NCBI RefSeq assembly: GCF_000745835.1
Contig: NZ_JQKB01000028.1
Coordinates: forward strand, 1 to 64,000
DNA length: 64,000 bases
Direction of reading: 5' to 3'
From: Belnapia moabensis DSM 16746
GTDB lineage: Bacteria > Pseudomonadota > Alphaproteobacteria > Acetobacterales > Acetobacteraceae
Shown here: in pieces, positions 45,051 through 53,875 of the stretch
Layout: each line of letters begins with the position of its first letter
Numbering within the stretch: position 1 is the first letter of the stretch
Program-made: the position numbers and the translations under genes
The notes under the pieces: model-generated
What the model was told of the DNA's origin: nothing
The model's database searches: none
What the model saw: only the letters and a program-made list of their open reading frames with translations

Positions 45051-45897
45051 GGGCGGCAAGGCGGCGGTCACGGCACAGGAACGCCGCGTGATGCAGGTGC
45101 TGGAGGACAGCACCACCGAGATCGACCATCAGGTCAACGGCGCCCAGGACATCGCCTTCGACGCTATGGAGGTCACCGGCAAGGAGCGCCTGGACCTTGC
45201 CGCCAAGGCGCTGCAGGCCAGCCCGCTCTGCGTCGATGCCTGGGGCATCCTTGCGAGCGAGGCGCCGGAGGGGCAGCCCTTCACCCTGGAATTGTGGCGC
45301 CAGGCGGTGGCGGCGGGCGAGGTGTTCATCGGTCCCTGGCGCATGGCGGAGTGGCACGGCGAGTTCTGGTCCGTCATCGAGACGCGGGCCTACATGCGCG
45401 CGCGCCAGGGGCTCGCCATCGAGCTGCGGCGGCAGGGGATGGCGGCGGAGGCCATCGACACGCTGCGCGGCAGCCTCGCGCTGAACCCGAACGACAACCA
45501 GGGCCTGCGCTACATCCTGCTCGACTGGCTGATCGAGGCCGGGGCGGATGCCGAGGCGGCGGCGCTGCACCAAGCCTATCACGAGGATGACAGCGCCGCT
45601 TGGCATTACGGCGCGGTGCTGCTGGCCTTCCGCCAGGGCGGCGAGGCGAAGGCGGCCGAGGCGCTGCCGGCGGCGCTGGAGAACAACCCGCATGTGCCGG
45701 GGCTGCTGCTCGGCCGGGTGCCGATGCCGGCGGACTCGCCGGAATTCTACAGCCCCGGCGATGCGGACGAGGCGGTGGTCTATTGCGAGACCGGGGCGGC
45801 GGGCTGGCGGGCGGCGCCGGGGGCGCTGGACTGGCTGGCGCGGGCGGTGCCGGGGGAGCCGGCACCGCCAAAGCCGCGCAAGCGGGCCAAGGGTTAG
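45037..45897 (+). CDS. tetratricopeptide-repeat protein
   Basis: A 286-residue soluble helical protein. Repeat-like segments include LAAKALQASPLCVDAWGILASEA, ARQGLAIELRRQGMAAEAIDTLRGSLALNPNDNQGLRYILL and DWLIEAGADAEAAALHQAY. The block FIGPWRMAEWHGEFWSVIETRAYMRAR is typical of a conserved bacterial TPR family without known function. GGGAGGCGGCG precedes the ATG. It overlaps rsmI by 14 bases and, at its 3' end, hemW by four. Confidence 0.8.
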   Translation: MAKAKGGKAAVTAQERRVMQVLEDSTTEIDHQVNGAQDIAFDAMEVTGKERLDLAAKALQASPLCVDAWGILASEAPEGQPFTLELWRQAVAAGEVFIGPWRMAEWHGEFWSVIETRAYMRARQGLAIELRRQGMAAEAIDTLRGSLALNPNDNQGLRYILLDWLIEAGADAEAAALHQAYHEDDSAAWHYGAVLLAFRQGGEAKAAEALPAALENNPHVPGLLLGRVPMPADSPEFYSPGDADEAVVYCETGAAGWRAAPGALDWLARAVPGEPAPPKPRKRAKG

Positions 45898-47045
45898 CGC
45901 AGCAGCACCGGCAGCATCGCATCGAGGCGCATGCGGCCCTCATCGGTGGCGCGGAGGCGGCCAGCCTCCGTCCATTCGAGATAGCCCTCCTCGATGCAGG
46001 CCAGCAGCATCGCCGGGTCGGTCGCCTCGGCCAGCGTCAGGCCGCTGCGGGTCGCAATGCGGGCCGGGTCGATGCCCTCGGCGAGGCGGAGGCCCATCAG
46101 CAGCGCCTCGCGGGCGCGGTCGGCGGGGAGCAGTTCCTCCTCCTCCGCCGTGCCGTGGCCCTGGCGGGTGACGCGGGCGAGCCACTCCTCCGGCGCGCGG
46201 TGGCGGCGCGTGGCGAGCATCCGTTCCCCCAGCAGCAGGCGCTGATGGGCGCCGGGGCCGATGCCCAGGTAATCGCCATAGCGCCAGTAGGCGAGGTTGT
46301 GGCGGCTCTCGGCGCCGGGCTGCGCGTAGTTGGAGATCTCGTAGGGGGCGAGGGAGAAGCGGCCGGCCTCCTCCACCGTCGCCCAGTAGAGGCGGGCGGC
46401 TTCATCCGGGTCGGGCAGGGCGAAGGCGCCGCGGGCGTATTCCGTGGCGAAGCGCGTGCCGGGCTCGATGGTCAGCTGGTAGAGCGAGAGGTGATCGGCG
46501 GCGAGGGCTAGCGCCTGGCGCAGCTCGGCGCGCCAGGCAGCCTCGGGCTGGCCGGGGCGGGCATAGATCAGGTCGAAGCTGAGGCGGGGGAAAATGGCGC
46601 GGCCGGTCTCGAGCGCGGCCACCGCCTCCGCGGCGCTGTGCTCGCGGCCAAGGAAGCGCAAGGCCGCCGGGTCGAGCGCCTGGATGCCGAGGGAGAGGCG
46701 GTTGACACCGGCGGCGCGGATCTCGGCGAGCCGGGCGGCCTCGACGCTGGTGGGGTTGGCCTCCAGCGTCACCTCGAGGTCGGAGGGAGCCGGGAAGAGG
46801 CGGCGGGCCTCTTCGATGAGGGCGGCGACGGTCGCAGGCGGCATCAGGCTCGGCGTGCCGCCGCCGAAGAAGATGCTGGCGAGCGGGCGGGGTCCGAGCC
46901 GCGCCGCCTCGTGCCGCAGCTCGCGCAGCAGCCCCTCGCGCCAGGCGTCCTGGTCGATCCCCTCGCGGACATGGCTGTTGAAGTCGCAATACGGACATTT
47001 GCGCAGGCAGAACGGCCAGTGGATATAGAGGGCGAGGGGTTCCAT
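45894..47045 (-). CDS. hemW: radical SAM haem chaperone HemW
   Basis: A 383-residue HemN-like protein. The iron-sulfur cluster motif is CLRKCPYC (Cys13, 17, 20), followed by FFGGGTPSLM, EANPTSV, GVNRLSLGIQALD and DLIYARPGQ. It lacks the extra N-terminal part of true coproporphyrinogen dehydrogenase, so HemW (haem insertion into respiratory enzymes) is the better call. The C-terminal HemN domain (RHNLAYWRYGDYLGIGPGAH) is complete. ATG 47045 directly precedes the conserved LYIHWPFC. Confidence 0.93.
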   Translation of the reverse strand: MEPLALYIHWPFCLRKCPYCDFNSHVREGIDQDAWREGLLRELRHEAARLGPRPLASIFFGGGTPSLMPPATVAALIEEARRLFPAPSDLEVTLEANPTSVEAARLAEIRAAGVNRLSLGIQALDPAALRFLGREHSAAEAVAALETGRAIFPRLSFDLIYARPGQPEAAWRAELRQALALAADHLSLYQLTIEPGTRFATEYARGAFALPDPDEAARLYWATVEEAGRFSLAPYEISNYAQPGAESRHNLAYWRYGDYLGIGPGAHQRLLLGERMLATRRHRAPEEWLARVTRQGHGTAEEEELLPADRAREALLMGLRLAEGIDPARIATRSGLTLAEATDPAMLLACIEEGYLEWTEAGRLRATDEGRMRLDAMLPVLLR

Positions 47046-47110
47046 GATGGGCCCGATATGGCGATGCGCGGGCGGCTTGTCGAACGCAGAGCCAGGCAAG
47101 GAGCGGTTCG

Positions 47111-47518
47111 ATGGCGCTTCCGGTGACCGCTCTCTATGCCGCGCTGCTCGGCCTGCTCTATGCGGTGCTGACCCTCCTGGTGGTCCGCGGGCGCTTCGGC
47201 AGCAAGGTGATGCTCGGCACCGGCCAGGATAAGCGCCTCTACCGCGCGGTCCGGGCGCATGCGAATTTCGCCGAATTCGTGCCGCTGATCCTGATCCTCA
47301 TGGGGCTCGGCGAGGGGATGCGGCTCTCCTCCTTCCTGCTGCACCTGCTGGGGGCGGCGCTGGTCGTGGCGCGGGTGTTGCACGCCATCGGCATCAGCCG
47401 GGAGCCGGATTTGAGCGCGGCGCGGGGCGGCGGGGCGGTGCTGACGGTCACGGTGCTGATCGTGGCCAGCATCGCCGTGCTCCTGCGGGCGCTTACGGCG
47501 GTCGCGGTCCTGGGTTAG
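47111..47518 (+). CDS. MAPEG family membrane protein
   Basis: A 135-residue four-helix membrane protein. The MAPEG signature is seen in RAVRAHANFAEFVPLILILMGLGE (about 45-68), followed by ALVVARVLHAIGI. Eukaryotic members are glutathione transferases; function in bacteria is poorly known. It diverges from hemW by 65 bases. Confidence 0.9.
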   Translation: MALPVTALYAALLGLLYAVLTLLVVRGRFGSKVMLGTGQDKRLYRAVRAHANFAEFVPLILILMGLGEGMRLSSFLLHLLGAALVVARVLHAIGISREPDLSAARGGGAVLTVTVLIVASIAVLLRALTAVAVLG

Positions 47519-47548
47519 CCTTCGCCTACCAACCGGGAGGGATGCAGG

Positions 47549-47926
47549 ATGCCGAAGACCGTGAAGGAGATGGTCGCCGCCGCCAATGCCGCGGTGCCGC
47601 GGATCAGCGCCGCCGAGGCGCAGGCGCTGCATGCCAAGGGCGAAGCCGTGTTCATCGACCTGCGCGAGCCGGCCGAGATCGCTGCCTCGGGGAAGGTGCC
47701 GGGGGCGCTCGCCATCCCGCGGGGGCTGCTGGAGTTCCGCGTCGATCCGGAAAGCCCGGCGCGCGACCCGGCGCTCGGCAAGCCCGTGGTCGTCACCTAT
47801 TGCGCCTCGGGCGGGCGCGCGGCGCTGGCCGGGCAGGTGATGAAGCAGCTCGGCTATGCCGATGTCCGCAATCTCGGCGGGTTCAAGGACTGGACCGAGG
47901 GCGGCGGCCCGGTCGAGCAGGGCTGA
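47549..47926 (+). CDS. rhodanese-like sulfurtransferase
   Basis: A 125-residue single rhodanese domain. The active loop VTYCASGGRAAL holds Cys85, the expected persulfide carrier; VFIDLREPAEIAASGKVPGALAIPRG and LGYADVRNLGGFKDW are conserved. It has no signal peptide, so acts in the cytoplasm. AGGGATG lies shortly upstream of the ATG. Confidence 0.92.
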   Translation: MPKTVKEMVAAANAAVPRISAAEAQALHAKGEAVFIDLREPAEIAASGKVPGALAIPRGLLEFRVDPESPARDPALGKPVVVTYCASGGRAALAGQVMKQLGYADVRNLGGFKDWTEGGGPVEQG

Positions 47927-47930
47927 GCCG

Positions 47931-48854
47931 ATGCGGCCCATCCGCCGCATCGCGGTCATCGGCGCCGGGACGATCGGCGCGAGCTGGGCCGCCTGGTTCC
48001 TCAGCCGCGGGCTGGAGGTGGTGGCGAGCGACCCCTCGCCGGGCGCGCCGGAGCTGATCCGACGCATGGTGGAGGGGGCCTGGCCCATCCTTCAGCAGCT
48101 CGGCGCGGTGGAGGGGGCCGATCCGGGCCGCTGGTCCTTCGAGCCGGACCCGGTGAAGGCGGTCACCGGCTGCGACGCGGTGCAGGAGAGCGCGCCGGAG
48201 CGCTACGAGGTGAAGCAGCCCCTGCTCCGTGCCATCAGCGCGGCGATGCCGGCGGATGCGCTGATCCTCTGCTCCTCCTCCGGCCTGCTGGTCAGCCGTC
48301 TGTCGGAGGGCTGCACCCATCCGGAGCGGGTGGTGATCGGCCATCCCTTCAACCCGCCGCATCTCATCCCGCTGGTCGAGGTGGTGGGCGGCAGCACGGC
48401 GAGTGCGGAAGCGGTGCAGGCGGCGGTCGAGTTCTACCGCGGCATCGGCAAGCATCCGATCGTGCTGAATAAGGAGGTGCCGGGCCATCTGGCGAACCGC
48501 CTGCAGGCGGCGCTGTGGCGCGAGGCGGTGCATATGGTGGCGGAAGGCGTCGCCAGCGTCGCTGATGTGGATGCCGCCATCAGCCACGGGCCCGGGCTGC
48601 GCTGGGCACTGATGGGGCCGCATGCCACTTTCCACCTGGCGGGCGGCGAGGGCGGCTACGAGCACTTCATGCACCACCTGATGCCGGCGGTGACGGGCTG
48701 GTGGGAGAGCCTCGGCAACCCGACGCTGACGCCGGAATTGCAGCGGGCGCTGATCGAGGGCGTCGGCGAGACGACCGGCGGCAGGCCGATCCTGGCGCTG
48801 GCGGCGGAGCGGGATGCCGCGCTGGTGCGGCTGCTCGGCGCGAAGGCCGGCTGA
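47931..48854 (+). CDS. 3-hydroxyacyl-CoA dehydrogenase family protein
   Basis: A 307-residue NAD-dependent dehydrogenase. The Rossmann motif is IAVIGAGTIGASWAAWFL (about 7-24), with acidic Asp at the end of the second strand (VVASDPSPG). CDAVQESAPERYEVKQ, SSSGLLVSRLSEG and VVIGHPFNPPHLIPLVEVVGG with catalytic His follow. HPFNPPHLIPLVEV and the length match the L-carnitine/L-gulonate 3-dehydrogenase branch as well as hydroxybutyryl-CoA enzymes, so the substrate is open. It starts four bases after the rhodanese gene. Confidence 0.88.
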   Translation: MRPIRRIAVIGAGTIGASWAAWFLSRGLEVVASDPSPGAPELIRRMVEGAWPILQQLGAVEGADPGRWSFEPDPVKAVTGCDAVQESAPERYEVKQPLLRAISAAMPADALILCSSSGLLVSRLSEGCTHPERVVIGHPFNPPHLIPLVEVVGGSTASAEAVQAAVEFYRGIGKHPIVLNKEVPGHLANRLQAALWREAVHMVAEGVASVADVDAAISHGPGLRWALMGPHATFHLAGGEGGYEHFMHHLMPAVTGWWESLGNPTLTPELQRALIEGVGETTGGRPILALAAERDAALVRLLGAKAG

Positions 48855-48861
48855 GGCGGAA

Positions 48862-48890
48862 CCCGCGAGGCCGTGGCGCGGCCTCGCGGG
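48862..48890. terminator. 12-bp hairpin between convergent genes
   Basis: CCCGCGAGGCCG (48862-48873) and CGGCCTCGCGGG (48879-48890) form a perfect stem with a five-base loop TGGCG. It fills the gap between two converging genes and probably ends transcription from both sides, though neither strand shows a long U run. Confidence 0.6.
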
Positions 48891-48896
48891 GATCGG

Positions 48897-49052
48897 TCAC
48901 AAGCGGCCAGTCAGCGCCATGACGAGCAGCACAACCACGATGATGCCGAGGATGCCGCTCGGGTAGTAGCCCCAGCCCGAGCTGTAGGGCCAGGTCGGCA
49001 GCACGCCCAGCAGCACCACGATCAGGATGATCAGCAGGATCGTCGAGTTCAT
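48897..49052 (-). CDS. DUF3309 small membrane protein
   Basis: A 51-residue protein of two hydrophobic helices around a small polar turn: STILLIILIVVLLGVLPTWPYSSGWGYYPSG then ILGIIVVVLLVMALTG. LPTWPYS.GWGYYPSG is the mark of the DUF3309 family, common in alphaproteobacteria with unknown role. ATG 49052 is preferred to longer starts because the family begins just before the first helix. Confidence 0.9.
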   Translation of the reverse strand: MNSTILLIILIVVLLGVLPTWPYSSGWGYYPSGILGIIVVVLLVMALTGRL

Positions 49053-49125
49053 CGCTTGCCCTCCGTCCGGCGCGGCGCCGGTTGCGGAGAACAAACGTTG
49101 TTACATGGTGGCGGGTTCGATCACG

Positions 49126-50445
49126 TCAACGCAGGAATTCCGGCGAGACGAGGTTCGGCAGCACCAGCACGATCGAGGGGAAGACGATGATGAGCGCAAG
49201 CACCGCGAACATCGGCATCAGCATGATCATCGTATCCTTCAGCGCATCCCCGACGCGCAGGCCGGCGACCGAACAGGCGATCATCAGGCATAGCCCGTAA
49301 GGCGGCGTCACCAGGCCGAAGGCCAGGGAGACGATGCCGATCATGGCGAAATGCACCGGGTCCATGCCGACGGCCTGGGTCAGCGGCTGGAGGATGGCGC
49401 CGACGATGATGATGGCCGGGATGGCGTCGAGGAAGCAGCCGACCACAAGGAAGACGGCGGCGATGAAGAAGCCGGTGCCGATCCGCCCCATCTCCCAGGC
49501 CTTGACGCCGGAGAGCAGGTATTCCGGGATCTGGTAGAAGGCGAGCAGCCAGCCGAAGGCGGAGGCGGTGCCGACGCAGAAAAGGGTGATGCCGGCCAGC
49601 CGCCCCGTGTCACCGAGCGCGTTGACGAGGCCTTTCCAGTCCATCTCGCGGTAGACCAGCAGCGAGAGGATGCCGGCGTAGAGCACGGCGATGCAGGCGC
49701 TCTCCGTCGCGGTGAACCAGCCGAAGATCTTGCCACCGATGATGATGAGCGGCGTCAGCAGGGCCGGGATGGAGACGAGGAAGGCGCGGCCGATCTGGCC
49801 GAGCCCCGCGCGTGGGTAGGTCGGGTAGCCGCGCGCCTTCGCATAGGCATGAACGGTGCCCATCTGCACGATGGCGATCAGCGCCCCGGGGATGACGCCG
49901 GCGAGGAAGAGCGCACCGATCGAGACGGTCAGCACGCCGCCCCAGACGATCATCAGGATGGAGGGCGGGATGATGACGGCGAGCACCGCGGAGACGGCGG
50001 TGATGGCGACCGAGAAGCTGTCGTCGTAGCCCTCCTTCCGCTGCGCCTCGATGAAGATCTTGGACTGCGACGCGGCATCCGCCGTGCTGCTGCCCGAGAT
50101 GCCGGCGAAGAAGAAGGAGAGCACGACGTTGATCTGGGCGAGCCCGCCGGGAAAATGCCCGACGAGGGTGCGGGAGAGCGTCATCAGCCGGTCGGTGATG
50201 CCGCCGATGTTCATCAGGTTGGCGGTCAGCAGGAAGAAGGGGACGGCCAGCAGGATGAAGGAGTTGTAGGCGTTGAAGGTCTCCTGGGCGAGCATCATGG
50301 GCGAGAGCCGCGGCTCGATCAGCAGGATCGGCAGGCAGGCGAGGCCGAGCGAGACGGCGACGGGCACGCGCAGCACGAGCAGCGTGAAGAAGATGCCGAA
50401 GAGGATCGCGGCCGCGCTGCCGGCGTCGAGGACATTGCCGCCCAT
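49126..50445 (-). CDS. dctM: TRAP transporter large permease
   Basis: A 439-residue membrane protein with about twelve helices, the large subunit that carries the substrate with sodium. Family marks are FFAGISGSSTADAASQSKIFI, IIPPSILMIVWGGVLTVSIGALFLAGVIPG and PIFAMIGIV-like VHFAMIGIVSLAFGLVTPPYGLCL. The ATG overlaps the dctQ stop by one base. It ends the P-Q-M operon. Confidence 0.93.
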   Translation of the reverse strand: MGGNVLDAGSAAAILFGIFFTLLVLRVPVAVSLGLACLPILLIEPRLSPMMLAQETFNAYNSFILLAVPFFLLTANLMNIGGITDRLMTLSRTLVGHFPGGLAQINVVLSFFFAGISGSSTADAASQSKIFIEAQRKEGYDDSFSVAITAVSAVLAVIIPPSILMIVWGGVLTVSIGALFLAGVIPGALIAIVQMGTVHAYAKARGYPTYPRAGLGQIGRAFLVSIPALLTPLIIIGGKIFGWFTATESACIAVLYAGILSLLVYREMDWKGLVNALGDTGRLAGITLFCVGTASAFGWLLAFYQIPEYLLSGVKAWEMGRIGTGFFIAAVFLVVGCFLDAIPAIIIVGAILQPLTQAVGMDPVHFAMIGIVSLAFGLVTPPYGLCLMIACSVAGLRVGDALKDTMIMLMPMFAVLALIIVFPSIVLVLPNLVSPEFLR

Positions 50446-50954
50446 CACGCGTGCCCCCGCAGCACGGCGAGCGCGTTCAGCATCCGCTCCGCCTCGAAGA
50501 GCATCCAGACGGCGCCGGCGATGGGCCAGGCGGCATGGATGATCCAGAGCGGCAGCTCCGCCAGTTCGCTGATGCGGTAGATGGCGAACTCCGTGAACTC
50601 CCACCCCCACCAGAGGAAGACGAAGGCGAAGAGCAGGACGAAGCTGCCGGCAACCAGCTCGACCCTCGCCTCGCCGACGGGTGAGAGGCGGGGGAAGACG
50701 TCGACGACGAAATGCGTGCCCTCGCGAACGGCCAGCATGGCGCCGAGCATCACCGCATAGACCAGGCAGAAGCGCGCCAGCTCCTCCGTCCAGATATAGG
50801 CGGGGATGAGGGGCGTGTAGCGTGAGAGGATCTGCAAGGTCACCGGAATGACGAGGATGGCAACGCTCAGGATCAGCAGGAAGGCGATGAGGCTGGCGAG
50901 CGCGCCGTTGACGCGGCGCAGCAGCGCCGGCGCGCCGGGGGATGTGGTCGGCAT
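50445..50954 (-). CDS. dctQ: TRAP transporter small permease
   Basis: A 169-residue protein with four membrane helices, required for TRAP transport together with the large subunit. YIWTEELARFCLVYAVMLGAMLAVREGTHFVVDV is the typical DctQ core. ATG 50954 is chosen because the longer frame is arginine-rich and not family-like. Middle gene of the operon. Confidence 0.92.
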   Translation of the reverse strand: MPTTSPGAPALLRRVNGALASLIAFLLILSVAILVIPVTLQILSRYTPLIPAYIWTEELARFCLVYAVMLGAMLAVREGTHFVVDVFPRLSPVGEARVELVAGSFVLLFAFVFLWWGWEFTEFAIYRISELAELPLWIIHAAWPIAGAVWMLFEAERMLNALAVLRGHA

Positions 50955-51006
50955 GGGGAGTCCTTGCTGGCGGCGCCGGGGGCGGGCCCGGCGCCGCGGC
51001 CCGTCG

Positions 51007-51999
51007 TCAGGCCGTGAGGGCGTTGATGCGGTTGAGGATGCCCTCGGCCTCGATCTCCCGCGCATAGGTGGCCATCACCGGGTCCACCAGGCGCTTCATC
51101 TCGGCGCGGTCGGTGAACTCGACGCGGTGCAGGCGGCCGGCCTTCTCGAGGGTCTCGAGGATTTGGCTGTCGGCGCCGGCCTCCGCGGTGCGGTGGAAGG
51201 CGCTGGCCTCCTTGCCCGCGCGACGGATGGCGGCCTGGAGGTCGTTGGGCAGCCGGCCCATCACCTGCGTCGAGATGCAGAGCGGGCGGATGGTGATGGC
51301 GTGCTGCGTCATGGAGAGCTGGGGCGCCACCTCGTAGAACCGCATCTGCTCGACGCCTGCCGCCTCGTTCTCGCCGCCGTCGATGACGTTGTTCTGGATG
51401 GCGTTGTAGATCTCGTTATAGGCAATGACGGTCGGCGACATGCCGATGGCCGAGAAGGTGCGCGACCAGATCGGCGCGCCCTGCACGCGGACCTTGAGGC
51501 CCTTCAGCCCGGCGAGGTTGGTCACGCGCTTGTTGAAGAAGATGTTGCGCACGCCGCCGCCGCCATAGCCAATCATCGCCACACGGGCGCGCTTCTCGAC
51601 CTCGTCGGCCACCGGCTTGAACATGTCCTGGTCGAGCACCGCGTTCCAATGGGCGACGTCGCGGAACAGGAAGGGCGCATCGACGAAGGGCGCGGCCTTG
51701 GAGAAGGTCGACATGTGGGCGGGCGAGACGATGGCGTAGTCCACCGCCCGGCCCTGCGCCATGTACTCGAAATACTGCTTCTCGAGGCCGAGCGACGAGT
51801 TCTTGTGCAGCACGAAGTTGATCGGCTTGCCGTAGTACTGCTTCACCAACTCCTCGAAGCGGACGAGCGCCTTGGTATAGGGGTGCTCGTCGCCGAACTG
51901 GGAGGCGCCGTTCAGAGTAATGGTGCCCTGGGCGCGGACTGGGATGGCGAGGAGGGCGGGCGCGGCGAGGGCCGCGCCGAACAAGGACCTGCGGTGCAT
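51007..51999 (-). CDS. dctP: TRAP transporter substrate-binding protein
   Basis: A 330-residue periplasmic binding protein. Signal peptide MHRRSLFGAALAAPALLAIPVRAQG with cleavage after about residue 23. The ligand-binding arginine is expected within LKGLKVRVQGAPIWSRTFSAIG, followed by the canonical NEIYNAIQNNVIDGGENEAAG. Ligands are usually carboxylic or keto acids; this one is not identifiable. First gene of the operon, 52 bases ahead of dctQ. Confidence 0.93.
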   Translation of the reverse strand: MHRRSLFGAALAAPALLAIPVRAQGTITLNGASQFGDEHPYTKALVRFEELVKQYYGKPINFVLHKNSSLGLEKQYFEYMAQGRAVDYAIVSPAHMSTFSKAAPFVDAPFLFRDVAHWNAVLDQDMFKPVADEVEKRARVAMIGYGGGGVRNIFFNKRVTNLAGLKGLKVRVQGAPIWSRTFSAIGMSPTVIAYNEIYNAIQNNVIDGGENEAAGVEQMRFYEVAPQLSMTQHAITIRPLCISTQVMGRLPNDLQAAIRRAGKEASAFHRTAEAGADSQILETLEKAGRLHRVEFTDRAEMKRLVDPVMATYAREIEAEGILNRINALTA

Positions 52000-52090
52000 T
52001 CTTCTCTCCCTTGGACGGCCGGCCTGACGCCGGACTCTGGACGGGAGGTTAGCCGCAAATCATCCGGAGTGGGAACAGCCCCCGACTGTC

Positions 52091-52755
52091 CTAATCGAGG
52101 TGTTTGGCGAAGAAGGCCAGCGTCCGCTCCTGGGCCTTCGCCGCATCGGTTGGGACGTAGCTGCCTCGCTCCTCGCAGCCGAAGCCGTGGCCGGCGCCCT
52201 CGTAGACGAAGATTTCGACGCTGGGCTGGGCGGCGCGGATGGCCTCCACATCCGCGAGCGGGATGGAGGCGTCGGTCTCGCCGAAATGCAGCTGGACGGG
52301 GCAGTTCGGCTGCTCCGCCTTCGCTGCGGCGATGCCGCCGCCATACCAGCCCACGCTGGCGGCAAAGGCGCTGCTGCGCGTCGCGCCATGCCAGGCGACG
52401 GTGCCGCCCCAGCAATAGCCGACGATGCCCCGCTTCGCGGCGCGCGGCAGGGCGGCAGCTGCGGCCAGCACGTCGAGCAGCGTCTTGCCGGCATCGATGG
52501 TGCCGCGCAGGTCGCGGCCGCGAGCGACATCGGCGGCTTCGTAGCCGAGCTCGACGCCGCGCTCGGTGCGGTCGAACAGGGCGGGGCAGATGACGGCGTA
52601 GCCCTCCTTCGCGAAATCGTCGCAGACCCGGCGCATGTGGCGGTTCACGCCGAAGATCTCCTGGACGACGACCAGGGCGCGCGGCGCATCCGTGGGGCCG
52701 GCGGAGTAGGCGGCAGTTCATGGCCGTCGGCGGCGGTGAGTTCGATGGTCGGCAT
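52091..52755 (-). pseudogene. dienelactone hydrolase family gene with an N-terminal frameshift
   Basis: The reading frame begins well at ATG 52755 (MPTIELTAADGHEL...). A single base is missing near 52709-52713. After it, the correct family sequence continues in another frame: AYSAGPTDAPRALVVVQEIFG, then MRRVCDDFAKEGYAVICPALFDR, GYCWGGT with the nucleophile Cys, and HFGETDASIPLADV and EGAGHGFGCEERGSY with Asp and His. All catalytic parts are intact, so a sequencing error is possible. Internal restart at GTG 52648 would give 185 residues lacking the first strands. Confidence 0.72.
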
Positions 52756-52798
52756 GGATGACCCCTCCCCTTCTGATTGCGTGGCCTATGCTGGGCGC

Positions 52799-52996
52799 AT
52801 GGGCGAGATCGTCAACCTGAAGCAGGCGAAGAAGCGGCAGGCGCGCGAACGGGCCTCGGCCGAGGCGGCGGCGAATCGCGTGAAGCACGGGCGGACAGCG
52901 GCGGAGAAGGCTAACGACCGGCGGGCAGAGGCGCGGCGGCAGGCGCTGCTCGACGGCGTGCGACGGGGGCCGGAGGCTTGCCAGGACGAGGGTTGA
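52799..52996 (+). CDS. DUF4169 family protein
   Basis: A 65-residue highly basic and alanine-rich helical protein: MGEIVNLKQAKKRQARERAS then KHGRTAAEKANDRRAEARRQALLDG. The opening 'IVNLKQAKK.R.R' is the mark of DUF4169, a small family in alphaproteobacteria with unknown role, possibly nucleic-acid or ribosome associated by charge. It diverges from the broken hydrolase gene by 43 bases. Confidence 0.85.
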   Translation: MGEIVNLKQAKKRQARERASAEAAANRVKHGRTAAEKANDRRAEARRQALLDGVRRGPEACQDEG

Positions 52997-53034
52997 GGGT
53001 TTTCCTCGCGCAACGCCATCACCCGAGGATATGC

Positions 53035-53475
53035 ATGCGCCACACCCTTTCCGCCACCTGCCTGCTGCTGCTGGCCGCCTGCGCCAACGAGACCGCTTTG
53101 CCGGAAGCGAGTTCGGTCACCGCGCGCAACGCCACCGCCCCCGCGCGGCCCGCGCCGCCGGCGCCGAAGGTGACGAGTTTCGATGGGCGCTGGATCGGCA
53201 CCATCACCCTCCAGCCGGACCGGACGCGGGAATGCCCACGGGCGCCCTCGGGCGATCGCGAGATGACCGTGACGCAGGGGCAGGCGGTCTTCGTACTCAA
53301 CCCGCAGATTCGCCAGAGCCAGAGCGGCTTCGTCAGCGCCGACGGCTCGATCCGCATGGTGGATTCGCTGGACCGGACCATCGCCACCACGGGGCTCTTC
53401 GCCGATGGGGTGTTCCAGGGCGAGTACCGCAACGGGCTCTGCGCTTATGCAGTGCGGATGGTGAAGCGAAGCTGA
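53035..53475 (+). CDS. small lipoprotein
   Basis: A 146-residue exported lipoprotein: signal MRHTLSATCLLLLAACAN with lipobox LLAAC at Cys16. A proline/alanine-rich stretch leads to a compact beta-rich domain (TSFDGRWIGTITLQPD ... GFVSADGSIRMVDSL ... GVFQGEYRNGLCAYAVRM) with two cysteines that may bridge. The family is not recognised; the 'DGRWxGTI' start resembles small envelope beta-barrel domains. Confidence 0.75.
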   Translation: MRHTLSATCLLLLAACANETALPEASSVTARNATAPARPAPPAPKVTSFDGRWIGTITLQPDRTRECPRAPSGDREMTVTQGQAVFVLNPQIRQSQSGFVSADGSIRMVDSLDRTIATTGLFADGVFQGEYRNGLCAYAVRMVKRS

Positions 53476-53481
53476 GCGCGA

Positions 53482-53860
53482 TTATTTCGGCCCGTCCTCC
53501 ACCGGCGGGGCGCGGTGCTCGATCCAGGAGGAGGCCCGGCGCAGCAGCACATGGGCGAAGCAGACCAGCGTGGTGAGGCCGAGCGCCATGCCGTAGTCGC
53601 CGAGCCCGGCCGCGGTGCCGATGGCGGCGACCGCTCAGAAGGTGGTGGCGGTGGAGAGGCCGCTCACCGTCATCCCATGGTGCAGGATGACACCGGCGTG
53701 CTCGACCGCGATGCGGGCAAAGACGCAGGCGGCCGCGGCGACGATGGCGCAGGAGCGGAGGCCGCCCGGATGGCGCCGCCACTCGCGCTCCGCCCCGATC
53801 AGCGCGCCGAGGCCGAGGCGATGAGGACGGCGAGAGCGTTCGCAGGGAAAGCGGCGGGAA
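53482..53860 (-). pseudogene. decayed MgtC/SapB family gene
   Basis: The reverse strand translates as HRLGLGALIGAEREWRRHPGG, LRSCAIVAAAACVFARIA, VILHHGMTVSGLSTATTF, stop, AVAAIGTAAGLGDYGMALGL. This follows MgtC: GxEREWRxxPxGLRT, GAGVIL, GLTTAATLWAVAAIG. The usual Trp codon is TGA (complement of 53635-53637). About ten residues (VSGIGFLGAG region) are missing before VILHHG, and no start codon remains at the front. Two kinds of damage argue against a sequencing error. Confidence 0.7.
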
Positions 53861-53875
53861 GCATCCGCCGCGACG

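Noticed and set aside
45894-45897. Four-base overlap of the TPR and hemW stop codons as a regulatory feature
   Set aside because: TTAG providing TAG on one strand and TAA on the other is a common result of tight packing of convergent genes.
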